From Apostichopus japonicus (Eukaryota; Echinodermata; Holothuroidea; Aspidochirotida; Stichopodidae): a stretch of 64,000 bases of DNA. The stretch spans positions 13,230,484-13,294,483 of the forward strand of contig NC_092564.1 of assembly GCF_037975245.1 (NCBI RefSeq), in the 5' to 3' direction. The notes beneath the pieces were generated by a model. It saw nothing but the letters and a program-made list of their open reading frames with translations. It ran no database searches and was not told the DNA's origin. Below are positions 48,701-61,273 of the stretch, in pieces (the stretch's first letter is position 1; every line of letters begins with the position of its first letter). The translations under genes and the position numbers were made by a program.

Positions 48701-51700
48701 CTCCTCTATTAATGACATCATATCAAAGGAAATACGACAGTGTTGGGTTGTTACTTACTTAATGACGCTAGATTATGCTTCTCGGTTATCCTAGCTTCTC
48801 TAAGGAGTTCTTCCTGAGTCAGCCTTCTCATACCAGGAGGGGCTTTCTTGGCCAATGATGCTCGGTTGTGGCGTGACTTCTCCTCCCTCTCCTTTATTCG
48901 CCTCTGAAATTCATTCACTCGTTGCACAGTTGATCTCCTCGACGATTTACGGACTGTCAAATAAAAACAGACAGAAACACATCGGGGGTCTCAATCTACA
49001 ATCATCGGGCAAGGTTCTAGAAATCAGAGACATTAGTATGAATGTCTCACTTCATCAATGTATGTTTGTTTATTTCCTTTATTTCATTGTTTACAGATTT
49101 TATGATGGAGATTTAAAGATCCCGTCTCTTTCCTCAACATTTTAAGCCTGTAATACCTCCCTCTTCCTTGTGGACCAATAGATAAAAAATTACATGCCAC
49201 CGATTAGCTTGAACAGTGAATTAATCAAAAGTAGTTTCTCCAAGGTTTGAGGAAAATTGACTATATCCAGCTGTTGCCAATTTCATTTAAATTTTCATTC
49301 TTTGACACACAACTTAATCACTATATGACATCAAATCTACTAAAATATTGCTCTCATTTAAGAATTATATCAAGGAACCACGACACTGTAGTCATAACTA
49401 TTATGAATAGCAAAAGGCATTGAACCATGTAAGGTAAGTTTCTTGAAGCACACAGAAGTTGCTGCTGTCATGAAATGTTCTTGACAGCAATGTCATGATC
49501 TGTAATTCATGTAATTTAGTTTTATACAGAAAATGCTTTACACAGTAATTGTTCTTAATTTTTATCTGCATTTGCTTGCTTCGGTAGGTGTCTGATTTCT
49601 GCCTTGAAAGTTTTTTTTCTCCATTTTATCTGCTTTTACCCTTTTTCCATCATCTATTTTACCAGTCAGGTTCTGGTCTGATCAGGATTTGTTCCTTGTT
49701 TGTTTTTCCATTTTTACTGTTTCCACAAATCATCTGTACAGTAATTGCTATAGACAACCACCTACTGAAGTGACACCCCACAGTCAACACCAGGGACATG
49801 TCTTATACTGTCCTGTCGTCTTCATCTACCAGGCCTCTAGGTCAGGACAAAAATGAGATGGCTAACCTTGAGAATCAACACCACCTGCTGCCTGTCTCCG
49901 TCTAGAAGTAGTGGTTTGCTTTGATGATTCCTGTCGAACTGTAGCAGCCTTGTTCACCTCCTGTTGTTTCACTGGCTCCTGGGAAGAGGACCAATCAGAT
50001 TGTATTTTCCATTTAAATACTGCAATTTACAGTTCAAGTTTGAAAGATGTGTTTCAATACTTTGAAAATCAGGTAATGTTAGTTCCAGTTTCAACTTTCC
50101 TTCACCAAGTACTAGAAACTACCACCTTAAATGTTCATTTGAATGCGGTCCCTCTACAAATCATAATTACTGACGTTTCATCAGGATAAAAATTTTTAAT
50201 TATCAAAGGCACGAAGAATTCGTCTCCATCTTCTCAGATGTAAAATTTGTATTACAAGAAAACAGAAATTTTAAACAACTTTGAGGCAAAAAGGTGTTAT
50301 GGCTTACTATTGATTTATTGAGTTACATCTGAGGAACTGATCTAATGAACTATGTGTTAGACTGTAGTCCAGCCACTTTTACTGATGAACCTCAGATGTT
50401 CGAAGGGAAATTTCTCAAAAAGAGAAAGTGGTATAGCAACCCATTGTAACAGTCTAGAACATATATCAAAATGAGTTTTGTGCCAGTCATCCTTTAAGAA
50501 GACCCAAGAACAAGAAAAAAGATCCAATCTAGAAAAAAATCAATGTCTGGAGACTTCTTCAACTGGAACACATCAGAGCTCTGTTGCTCCTGGACCACAC
50601 CAAAGACCCATCTTATTATTTTAACCTAATGACCAATTAGCATCCACAATAGGTCTGCCATCTTTGTTCTACCTCAAGCACTCCTTGAAATCTCATATGA
50701 ATCACACATATAATATTATGCTATTGTTTGACCTGCACCTCATACACACACCTTGTAGGCTTTTGTTACAACTCTCTTGGCTCTCTTTGGTGCATCATCG
50801 TCTTCCTCACTAATTACTTCATCATCTTCGGATGCGCTAATGTCACTATCTGAAGAGCTCTCATCACCAGGCTTTTCTTCTTCCCCAGATGAAAATTCTT
50901 CATCACCAGATTCCTTGGGAGTGAAGAACAGTGTTGAAAGGAAACTCGTGCAACTCAATGTGAAACATTATGGTTGATGCAACACTCATCAAAGCCGATA
51001 ACTTGTATGGTCAATGAAGATTATTAATTTACTGCACACCTTCCCAGGCAACTCAAATCTATAGTCCCCCTCTAAGTTGTCCAAATCACAACCAAACTAT
51101 CTTCAGAAAATTAATTGTACTTACTGTTTGGCATTATGCAAGCTGTAATGATTTCATTGTTGTACAAAACCAAACTTGACTGATTGAATATGGTGGCAAA
51201 TGTCCAAATTGTCAAAACTGTTTTAAAAACTAAAAATCTTCCATGAAACTTCAAAAGCTTAAGATATCAGCAATGGCCTTCATGTTAGCTTCTTTAGTTT
51301 CCACCTAAGCACTGGGTACACAGCCATTATTGATATGACTTGGGCATACAGACTGGCTAAACCCTTCATTCTTCCAGGAAACACATAAAGTGGTCTTTAT
51401 TGTTATCATCACAAATGTTCTTCAAGAGCCTCAATTTCATAAGCCTTTCTTATCTTCTCGTTGAATTCTCAGTTAAGTAGGCTGCATGTTTGGAATGTTG
51501 ATTAATAGCTGGCAAAGTTCAAAGTGCAATAATTTAACAAAATATCACTAAATTTGAAAAATTCATTTCTACACCAAACATAATGCTATGAAGATGTGAT
51601 TATGACCTAAAGAGGCAGAAAAAAATCCAGCATTTTTGTTAAGCAAGTTTGTTCAGCCACAAAAAAGTTCCTTAAATATTTATGTTTTTTTCGTTAGCAA

Positions 51701-51825
51701 TACTGTACCTCTTGAAACCCCCCATAGGTGGTCTTATAGAAGTCATCTTCTTGTTCTTCATCAAGCATCCTCTGCATGCGGTTTCCCGCGGTTCCTCTCT
51801 TCTCTCGTGTCGCAGCTAGAGACAT
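45751..51825 (-). CDS. VPS72/YL1, H2A.Z-binding subunit of SRCAP and TIP60 complexes
   Basis: Six coding exons: 51709-51825, 50752-50913, 49867-49978, 48759-48953, 47101-47257 and 45751-46036. All junctions are GT-AG and phases sum to 342 aa (vertebrate proteins are about 364). Order of parts: MSLAATREKRGTAGNRMQ and DDFYKTTYGGF at the N terminus; an acidic Glu/Asp/Ser block (40-85); KRVVTKAYK; a basic segment VRKSSRRSTVQRV; RLTQEELLREARITE; then the YL1 C-terminal domain with GRPPTKLYCPVTRMPAKYID and IPYATKKAFKIIRE (about 282-319); and a basic tail. In other animals YL1 is a chaperone for H2A.Z-H2B and a subunit of the SRCAP and TIP60/p400 chromatin-remodelling complexes. The match along the whole length makes the identity secure. 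The start is the only ATG preceding the conserved N terminus. Confidence 0.95.
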
Positions 51826-52337
51826 GGTTACATCGGACAAGTTAACCTTCTCCTTAGAATTCTTTGATTAGCTTCTAGGAGATAAATAACACAAATTCTA
51901 TTTTTTTGTCAAATCTTAACTGTGAATCAAGAAGAAAGATACTGTTCTTATCCTCACCAACAAAAGATGATACCTATAACATTTTCTGAAATTTCAATAA
52001 AATTCTGTCCTGAGGAAAACACAAACAAATCCCAGTTGAAATTGGATTTTTGGAGATATGTAGTGCAAAAGCTACATGCTGAGAGTCAAATGCCTGAACA
52101 ATTAACAAAATATTCAAAATCATTTGAAATGCTTGGAACTCCAGTAATAACTATTTGACAAAATGACTGAAAACAAGTGATCTAACGTGACTTAGTTGGA
52201 CAATATTGTAGCCAATAACCTGAGCTTATCTTTAGAATAGGCCTATTTAGACTAGTAAAGGCTAGCTACTAGTATAGTAAAGGCTTCATAATTGACGCAC
52301 CCCCGTAATTGGCGCACCTTAAATTATTACTAGCAAC

Positions 52338-53047
52338 GGTTTCAGTTGTTTTCCGCATACGTTACTTTCCGCTGATTACTTTCCGCTGAAAAAATTCTTC
52401 TGCGGAAAACACCTTTTTTTCACCTTCCTGTATACTATATTTTTCGCATATTTTAGGATACCAAATTCAGGCAGGATGATTAAAATAACATGAGAAAGTA
52501 TCAAAGAACGTCGATAAAGGATGGTTAGACTGAGTTCATGTCAGAAAAGTTAAGCTGCTTATAATACAGAGGAGGCTTGGGGGTGTGTAATTAGGGATTA
52601 TTAAAGAAGTATGTGGTGGTCGGCCGATAAAAGGGCAAAGGGACACCCGCGTTATGAAGGATTGACTATCTAATAAAGTATTAAAACTGCGGTCCGCGTA
52701 ATGATAGTTTAAAAAAAAAAGTTGTAAAGGCGGTATCTTTGATTTTCGCTGGAAATGGCTGTATAAGTAAGGGCTGTTTTAATACTCGAACACGCATTTT
52801 GCACCACCTGTCTTACGAGTTACATCTAAAATCATGGCCGATTTATCCTGTTACAGTTAAATCCTATCTTCTCCACCTTCCTAAATCATTCCATGTGCCT
52901 AATCAATTCAGTAAGTTATTCTGTCCCTCCAAAAAAAAAACGTTACTTTCCGCTGAAAAAAACGTTGTTTTCCGCTGACAAATTTGTTTGCGGAAAACAC
53001 CGTTTTGTTTCAGCGGAAAGTAACGTGTGCGGAAAACAACGGTACCC
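52338..53047. mobile_element. MITE with 9-bp target duplication (Mutator-like)
   Basis: A 710-bp element flanked by ACTAGCAAC on both sides (52329-52337 and 53048-53056). The first and the inverted last 38 bp align without gaps with about four mismatches, both containing GTTGTTTTCCGC and ACGTTACTTTCCGCTGA. Extra copies of TACTTTCCGCTGAAAAAA and GCGGAAAACACC lie next to each end as subterminal repeats. The centre has no recognisable protein. A 9-bp duplication with long terminal repeats fits Mutator-like elements; the superfamily is inference. Confidence 0.8.
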
Positions 53048-53059
53048 ACTAGCAACGAC

Positions 53060-55725
53060 ACAGCAGGCCACCTAAACTTTTGCAGTCAAGCAGAATAACA
53101 TATTTCATGAGTATGAATCCATTTCAGCTATTTGCTGACCAAATTTTTTATTTTTAAAGCTTTTAACACCCTTCCCCCCCCCCCCCCCCCAGTTTTGCAC
53201 GTTTTTGGGCATTTGGAAATCTTACACCCTAAAAATAATCAACATAACCTCAATATGATAACGCTACTCTCTGGGACCTGACCTGTCTGAGCTTAGAGAC
53301 TCAGAGCATAGCAAACAGCATCTAAAGTCAATGGATGTATACTAAGGCCTACACTACAGTTAGCTTATCGACAAATGTGTCAATTTAGGGGTATGAAAGA
53401 ACTTGACACGGCAGACATTTTGTGGTCAAATTCTGCTCAATTGTACGGTGCATAAGCACAGAACCTTAAATATTTTGAGATCAATACTGACTTCGCAATA
53501 CTGACTATATAGGCCATTTTTTCAGTCAAATGCACTGGCTAAACAACTAGAGACATTACACACCCTTGTGTAATTGCATCGTCCAAAATTAAAGGTTAAA
53601 ATTTTACTTGCAGGGACTGATATAGGTTTTGAATAGGAAAAGCCCTAATTTGAAAATCGTTCCTAGCCTAGGCAATTTCACTGAATACCGCAGTACACGA
53701 ATCGTGTGGCATACACTGCAGTACAGACTGCAGTAGCCTACAGAGCTAGGCCTAACACTGGTAACAGTAACAAGTTGGTCTAGGCCTATCTGCAATGTTG
53801 ATTAGGCCTACATTATGCCAGGCGAATCAACACTTTTGTGACAAAAGGGCATAGAAATTTGAAAGAAATGAATTTTTATCTTCTCAATTACCTGTTCCTA
53901 CACTAGTAAGCAGCTACACGTATACCTAGGCTATAGAAGTTTCGAACGGATCACTGTCAATTAAACTGACATTTAGCCAAGATCCAGATCCGCGACATTT
54001 CTGTTGGCACTATACTGTATACATAAATTATGTATATTTCTATTGCGCGTACTGTGTGTATCTCAAGTTAATGGAGCGCCAAATGGTAAAAAAATCACCG
54101 TTGTTACGTTGGAATTTAGCTTTGTGTGAGAAACAATGGAGTTGAACCACAGCTAACGCTGTGTCAAATTTAACATAATAAAGATTGATGACTCGTAGCG
54201 TCACATTCATTCACGGTCATAAAAAATTAGTAGTATATCAGATATATTAAACAAACTCTTTGTGCCAAATGAGTAGCAACACCAAATACATTTGTTTTGC
54301 ATGAAATAAATCGCAACATCAAAGCATGTGTATCTAACCATGGAGGTTAAAACAGACCTCCATGATCTAACAAAGGTCTCCATGGTGAAGGGGTTTTCGG
54401 AAAACCAATGTGTATAGCTATGTAAGCGAAATTTCTCTAACAAGTTAACTTTGATTTAGTTATTGACACTTTATTCAAAGTAGTCCTAGCGTCGTATGGA
54501 ATTTATAGTCGTCTTTAATAAATACACAACATCTCCATTTCAAGTGAGTCAATATCATGTAATAAAATAATAAACATTTGTACATGACACACACGTACTA
54601 TTACATGTTTGTAAATGTATGTGATATCGTTGAATCGTTAATATAAACAGAGCCTTCCCCACTCCCCGAACTTTCTTTCAAATGACTTACATTTTTTGAC
54701 CTACGTACAGAAAGTGTTATACGCTGGCAACAGTGAGAGTTGTACGACAAGAATGATGGAATGATACTTGATAGACCATCTAAACTCGGAAACTCAAAGT
54801 TTTCAAAGGGAAGAGGGGAAATGCAAAACGTACTTGTTTTAAGTGCACACCATGGGAATAATAGGAGGAAGTTGAGCACGCCCTATATCCCCCTCCACCC
54901 ACGCTTCATCGATGAACCAATAATATGAGAAGTTGAAAACTTACTGTGACTTTGTAGTATATAGCTCACACCGGTGAAGCATCTTATTAGCTCAGTTAAT
55001 ATTACCCAAATAAGGACATTAATGTGACGTAATGGTGAGTTGGTTTTGTTTAACCGAAACCGACTGGGGGGGGGGGGGGGACTGGGGAAAGCATCACGAT
55101 TGAGTGATTCCCTCGACCCTTTTGGCGCAGCCCTTGGTCAATATTACTGTTCATTTTTTTTTTTTTTTTTGTAAACAGAGAAATGGTTTGTTTTAGAGAA
55201 CTCAGGGTAAGAGTAGTGTGTTAACTCACGATTTACTTACGTAGGACCTACATTAACAGCTTTTAGAATGAAAAAATATATATCTTCAGTGATTTCTGGG
55301 ATGTATGATGTGCATGATAGTGCATTTTTAACTTATTTTACTTTACAACTCCATCAGCACGGTAATAATAGCCAGAGTATATACACCTACCCCTATCCCC
55401 CTTTCAACCTCAAGCTTTTGAAGAACACGTGTCTCACTGACGATGGTAACTGAACACCAACGTACCATCAATTTAAAAAAGAAACGTGGTGTTTATTTCC
55501 TGCAATTGATACCTTCTTTCCAGAGTTAGGAATAAGATCCTGAATTGATAGCTTATTTTACTGGTTGTGTTGAATATATTTGACCTCGTTAGTGATATTT
55601 TCCACGATCACGCCAGGGACTATCAGGTTCATCACACGATTCATATTCATTTGCAATGAATTTTCTCTAATCAGAAGGACAAGAACAAGGTTTGCAGTCG
55701 TAAGGAACATGTGAAACGAAGTCAT
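53060..55725. other. No gene recognised; diverged repeat at 54.6-54.96 kb
   Basis: Poly-C (53.17-53.19 kb), poly-G (55.06-55.08 kb) and poly-T runs are present. The stretch at 54.62-54.96 kb shares phrases (ATCGTTAATATA, GTTATACGCTGGCAACA, GATGGAATGATA) with 59.06-59.29 kb in the C-type lectin intron, so these are two copies of a repeat. No coding evidence. Confidence 0.4.
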
Positions 55726-55731
55726 AGAAAG

Positions 55732-56097
55732 CAAGGGCGTAGGAACCGGGGGGCTGGGGGCGCCAGCCCCCCCCCCAGTGAAAAATGTGGTGGGCGGAAG
55801 TATCATTCCGCCCCCCCCCGCTTCACAAGTCATAAAACCCCTTTTTCATTTCCAAATGAGAAAAAAAATCTCATTTGGAGCACCAAATTGCATCTAAGGC
55901 CAGGTGAAAATGCAAAATTATTTACAAAATGGAGTGGGTGTTGAAGTGTGCTATATTGCACCAAATTGCATCTGAGGCCACCTGAAAATGAAAAAAATTT
56001 CCAAAGGGGAGGGGGACACCCCCTCCCCTTAGACCCCTCCCCCAGGCCGGCCATCAGTCTTCAGCCCCCCACTCAAAAGTACCTTCCTACGCCACTG
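55732..56097 (-). mobile_element. hAT-like MITE, copy 1
   Basis: A 366-bp element starting CAAGGGCGTAGGAACC and ending GTACCTTCCTACGCCACTG, flanked by ATAGAAAG at both sides (55724-55731 and 56098-56105). Termini are inverted repeats of about 14 bp around GGCGTAGGAA. The 8-bp duplication and CA...TG ends fit hAT elements. Inside, AATTGCATCTRAGGCCA occurs twice. It is in opposite orientation to the copy at 60435-60799. No transposase. Confidence 0.9.
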
Positions 56098-56579
56098 ATA
56101 GAAAGAGTGTAGTTTTAGTTGGTGCTTTTGATGAATTTGGACACAAAATAAAGTTTAATCTGTCAGAGAACTTCGGAAGAATATCTATCATATTATAGTG
56201 TCATTTTACATTTCTGAACCCAAATTAGTTATTTTCGTTAAAATATCATTTAAATATTATCATAAAGAGTGTTCTCCTTAAAAGAATTAAAGCCGGGTTA
56301 CAGAAAGATGTAATGCATATTCGAGAAAAAATTGAAATTGAAATGATGTTTTGTCTGATAATTGAAAAACATATTGTAAGCATCCTAGTAAAATTTGCAA
56401 GCAATACCTACCTAGCGTTATCGAGATATTGACAAATGGTCACAGTTTGTATTAAGTGAATTTGGACGCAAACAGACGTGATGCAATACTTGCGCACGGA
56501 CTGCAAAGTGTTTTTATTTTTCTTTCTTTTTTCACTATTGTACGAAGCTATAGAGAGGACATGGTACAACATTTTTTTC

Positions 56580-56900
56580 ATTACGTACGTACGTAATAAT
56601 AATACGCAAGTACGTAATAAGACTACGAACGCACGTAATAATGTCACGTACGTAAGTGATATTTATTACGTACGTACATGGTATGTATTACGTACGCACG
56701 TGATACTTACTACGTACGTACGTAATAATTATCACGTGCGTACGTGATAATATTACGTACGTACTTAGTATTATCACGTACGTACGTGCTAATTATAACG
56801 TACATATTAATTACTACTTACGTACGTAATAATTAATCACTAAGTACGTAATAATTATAACGATTGTATAGGCCTACGTACGTGGTTTTATTACGTGATA
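56580..56900. repeat. Palindromic ACGT satellite, about 22-bp unit
   Basis: About 12-15 tandem units close to ATTACGTACGTACGTAATAA. Each unit is a near-perfect palindrome with two or three CpG sites. Variants include CACGTACGTACGTG and TACGTGCGTACGTGA. Unit length is 21-22 bp in the best-preserved part (56.66-56.80 kb) and decays to the right. Confidence 0.9.
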
Positions 56901-56989
56901 TAGCCTTTGTTAACACTTTTCTAACGTAAGCGAGACTACGTGATATACTGCCCGATACATTTCCATTTCAAAGATGGAGAAGGATGAAG

Positions 56990-58160
56990 TTGTCCGGCAC
57001 ATTTTGGTTCCTTGCTTTTTGCAAAGCAAGTAACCTATGCGTTCAACTTGGCGTGTGTGTGTATGTATGTGTGTGTGTGTGCGTGTGTGTGTGTGTGTGT
57101 GACGCTTGGCTTGTGTACACTATATCTCAATAAGGAAATGATGTATCATGATCAAACTTGTTGGGTGGATAGCCCATAGTAAGAGGAAGATCCCTATTGT
57201 TTTTGGTGCCCGCAAAGGTCACCAAAGGTCAGTTAGATGCCAAAAACCAATATATTAAAAACAGCAATAACTCCCATTGACAGGGTCCGACATGGTTGAT
57301 ATTTTGGGAGTAGTTGTGAATGGGGTAAGGGATCGTTTCCAAACATAACGGTAATGTGATCGAATGTCAACAAAGGTCATTTAATGATAAAAAAACTAGT
57401 ATTTTTGCGATAACTTGAGAACAAAATGTCTGTTAGGGTTGGGAGTTGCTTGAATGTTTTCCAATTGTCGACCCGCATCTGGGTGACCCTTGACCTCAAT
57501 TTGACCTCTGGTGACCTTTACGTGTTTTTGGGGATTTTTACAGTTTTGATGCTATTTTCAGATGTCAAAGGTACCTTCTGATCATAAATGTCAGTAGGTT
57601 GACCCTGTGTGACCTTTATGTGCGAAGTTATATGGGGTCAAAGTTTTTCGGTAGGAGTTAGGATGGTTGTACAGACTTGTCGTTTTGTTTTTTGGAATCA
57701 GGAGATTAAACTATATCTGAAACCAAGGTCAAAAGGTCAAAGGTCACATTAGAAAAAATGTGCTTATTTTGGGAGGAAACGAGCAAAGAAGAAAATTTTT
57801 GGTTTCGATGCTAGATTTGGATATCAAAGGTACCTTCCGATCAAAAATGTCAATTGGTTGACACCCGTGTGACCTTCGTGTGCGAAGTTATACGAGGTCA
57901 AAGTTAATTTTCACACATTTGATGCAACAACTCCCAGTTCCAAGGTGTGACATGGTTGATATTTTTGCACAAGTTGCAAATGGCATACGGGAATATTTTC
58001 AAACTTAACGGTCATGTGATCCGAGGTCACCAAAGGTCAATTAATGTTAAAAAACTAGTATTTTGGGGGTAGAAAACGGGCAAAGAAAAAAATGTTTGAA
58101 TTTGAATAGTTTGATGCTCTATTTAGGTCTCATGCATAGGTGTGTATGCATGTGTATGAA
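56990..58160. repeat. Interspersed repeat with GGTCA-type phrases and GT microsatellite
   Basis: It opens with GGTTCCTTGCTTTTTGCAAAGCAAGTAACC, an inverted repeat related to the terminal hairpin at 7087-7119, followed by a GT/GTAT microsatellite (57.05-57.10 kb). Then phrases recur: CACCAAAGGTCA, GATGTCAAAGGTACCTTC, GTGTGACCTT, GTGCGAAGTTATA. The internal recurrence at 57.6 and 57.85 kb shows an internally duplicated repeat. No coding potential. Confidence 0.65.
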
Positions 58161-58299
58161 AACGTGCAAAAGCATTCAATCTATCGACGGTGTCATTAAA
58201 CAGTGGTAGTTTACGCACAGGTTCCATCTAATTTTAATTTTCTTTCTCCTGTCTCCTTAATTCTTTATCGTGTGCTCCCGAGGCGTGCGGGCTGTATTC

Positions 58300-58400
58300 A
58301 TCATTTTCTCTCTATCTCTCTCGCTGTCGGTCGGTATGTCTGTCTGTCTCTCTCTCCACCCACCCACATATATCTCTCTTACCTCTCTCACCACCGCTCT
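58300..58400. repeat. CT-rich microsatellite
   Basis: TCTCTCTATCTCTCTCGCTGTC and similar CT runs. Open frames here are low complexity. Confidence 0.8.
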
Positions 58401-58514
58401 CTGTTGTTGGCTTACAAAAAGGAAACTTAATCAAAACATCCTGGCGAAGTTTCAATCATCTTGTTCGCAAAGAGGACTGACATAAAAATAGATTTACTTT
58501 TGTTTATTTTTCAC

Positions 58515-58520
58515 TTTATT
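58515..58520 (-). terminator. Candidate polyadenylation signal of the C-type lectin
   Basis: AATAAA on the minus strand about 210 nt after the stop codon; a second copy lies at 58503-58508. Confidence 0.4.
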
Positions 58521-58728
58521 ATTGTGACCTTTTGCAGAAATTTGGAGAAATCAGAATGGCTACTTCGGCCAGCTTACACTAATGTATAGATAGAGGAGAT
58601 ACTAACAAATTAAACCAAAGTGTTAAAATGAGCTTTTGGATTCCAGTATTTTCAACACTATCAACCACTGCTTATAAACTGTGCTACAACCTGGCGGTGG
58701 TAAGAAACTTTATCGATCCAAAGGAACA

Positions 58729-61188
58729 CTAATGATTAATAAACACAGGCACCACTTTGCACATGAATGGCAAACTGCTTGAACAGGTTCCATCATCCCA
58801 AGCACCAAAATAACGCCCAGTACCACTGGTATCAAGAGCACCGCAATCTTGGTCACCACCGCTGTTGTTAGGTTGACCACTGCCCCATTTTTCATACTTA
58901 GATGGAGACTGATCCGTCCAAACCCAGCTGCCTTCCTCTGCTATTTCATTATAACCTATCCAGCAAAACTGTCAAGAAAGAATAAAAGACTGATAGATAA
59001 AATAGAGCCAATTCCATTCTTTTTTCAGGATGCACAACACAAGTGAGTTTTCTGTATTTTGTGACGTCATATATATCGTTAATATATATAGGGGCGTACA
59101 AAGGGGCATTTGGACGTGTTCCGCCTCCATCTCCAATCTTTCTAGCAAAAGGGTTACATCTTTTTAACCCACGCACCCACGCAAAGTCGTATACACTGGC
59201 AACATTTCAAGTTGTACTACACAAATGAAGTATACATGATGGAATGATAGCACCACTGCGGCAACTAATTAAGCCCACTAACCGAAACAAAAAATTCAAA
59301 GGGGGGGGGAGGAGACCCCTCCTGGGTTAGACGTCAGCCAAATTTTGTCCCCCTCCCCCACTCTACAATTCTCCGGCTACGGACCTCAAAAAACACCGTA
59401 CTATAGTACTGTTAAGTAACCAACGAAGTCATTTGGGGTATCAACTGGTTTGCTATACTTGTGTTCATATACGATGTTGGTAGACAGGAAAATGTTTGTT
59501 CTTGACAAACATCAGTAATGTAAGAGTGGTATTTTAATCCGGTCGGGCTAATTTCTGAGGTATATAGGCAGGGTTGTTAATACAAATTGAAAATATTGGG
59601 GGGGGGGGGAGCATAAATGACTGAACATTGGATAAAACTGAAGGAATGTGAGCGTAGCGCTCACCGCGAGCCCGTTGGCGCAAAGCCTTTGTCTGGTGGC
59701 ATCCAGGGACCGGCCTTAGGGCTCCTGATGGGGTCCAGGGCGACGCCCCGGCGGGGATCCAGGGAGTGGATTCACAACTTTAAATATTCACGATTCTTTC
59801 TGTTTGGTCCCTGAATTGATATTAAAGCTTTATAGGAAGCCTTATCTATTTAACATCCGGGTGTGACTTAGGACCTTTATCATGATTAATAAATTGTGAC
59901 TTAAAGCAAAAACGGAAACATTCTTAAAGTTTGCACCCAAAAATAAAATCATCTTCATACAGAGATGTCTACAACATGCACACTTATTGTATCATAAGTA
60001 TATTTAATTTACTATTGGGTAAATTGGCACTCATTAAAGGAAACATAAAAACCATAAATGTCACTTTCCAAGCCTAGAAAGTTGCATCTGAACATCGTTA
60101 GTTTGAAATCTGATTTTTTTTAGAAATTTACACTTCCAAAGAAAAAGTGAACTGAGAAAAATTGTATTCGGTAAAATAACTTTGTATGGTAAAACAGAAC
60201 TTAACGTTACTTTATAAGCTCAGGTGCAGAATTCATTGTTTGACTCAGGTAATTCACCGTATTTGATATATAAACGCATGCTAGGGCATTCTGATGGAAA
60301 GCCAAAACAAACGCACTGTCATCGCATCCGCGATCGGGCATGTACGTGATGAGCGGTTAAAATAAACCTTGTGTTCTTTATGAACGCCATTCCTACAATA
60401 CGTGCCAAGAATGTTGAGGTTGTACACACTACTGCAGTGGCGTAGGAAGGTACTTTTGAGTGGGGGAGCTGAAGACTGATGGCCGGCCTGGGGGAGGGGG
60501 TCTAAGGGGAGGGGGTGCCCCCCTCCCCCTTTGGATTTTTTTGGAATTTCCAGGTGGCCTCAGATGCAATTTGGTGCAATATAGCACACTTCAACACCCA
60601 CTCCATTTTGTAAAGAATTTTGCATTTTCACCTGGCCTTAGATGCAATTTGGTGCTTCAAATGAGATTTTTTTCTCATTTGAAATGAAAAAGGGGTTTTC
60701 TGACTTGCGGAGCGGGGGGGGGGGCGGAACGATACTTCCGCCCCCCATATTTTTCACTGGGGGCTGGCGCCCCCCAGCCCCCCGGTTCCTACGCCCTTGC
60801 ACTACTGACTAATTAAATCAGAAGAAATTATATGATCATTGCGCTAAAACTAACTGAAATAACCCATGCTGTCCAGACGTTCACATTATCGTAGGCCTTC
60901 TTTTATTTAGGAAGTGGAAATATCACGGGGACAGCTTCCCCCGTCTTCACCATCCCGCCCCCTCCCCTCACCCCTACCGCAGACTACGGCCCTGTACTTG
61001 GAATTGGTCAACTTAATCACAATTAAAATATTTTGTGAACAAATGTACATAACTACTAAACTAAATATTGAGATACAATGACAAACAACAATTAACACCC
61101 AGGATTAGCAAACTATGTGAATCTGTCTCAAACTACTATATGAAATATATAATTATCTCAAAAACACTCAAAACTATCACGAGTGGCA

Positions 61189-61273
<85 letters not shown>

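Noticed and set aside
52739-53075. Open frames inside the Mutator-like MITE
   Set aside because: No transposase motif, and they run into the terminal repeats.
55558-56054. Gly/Pro-rich open frames
   Set aside because: They lie inside the hAT-like MITE and its G/C homopolymer runs.
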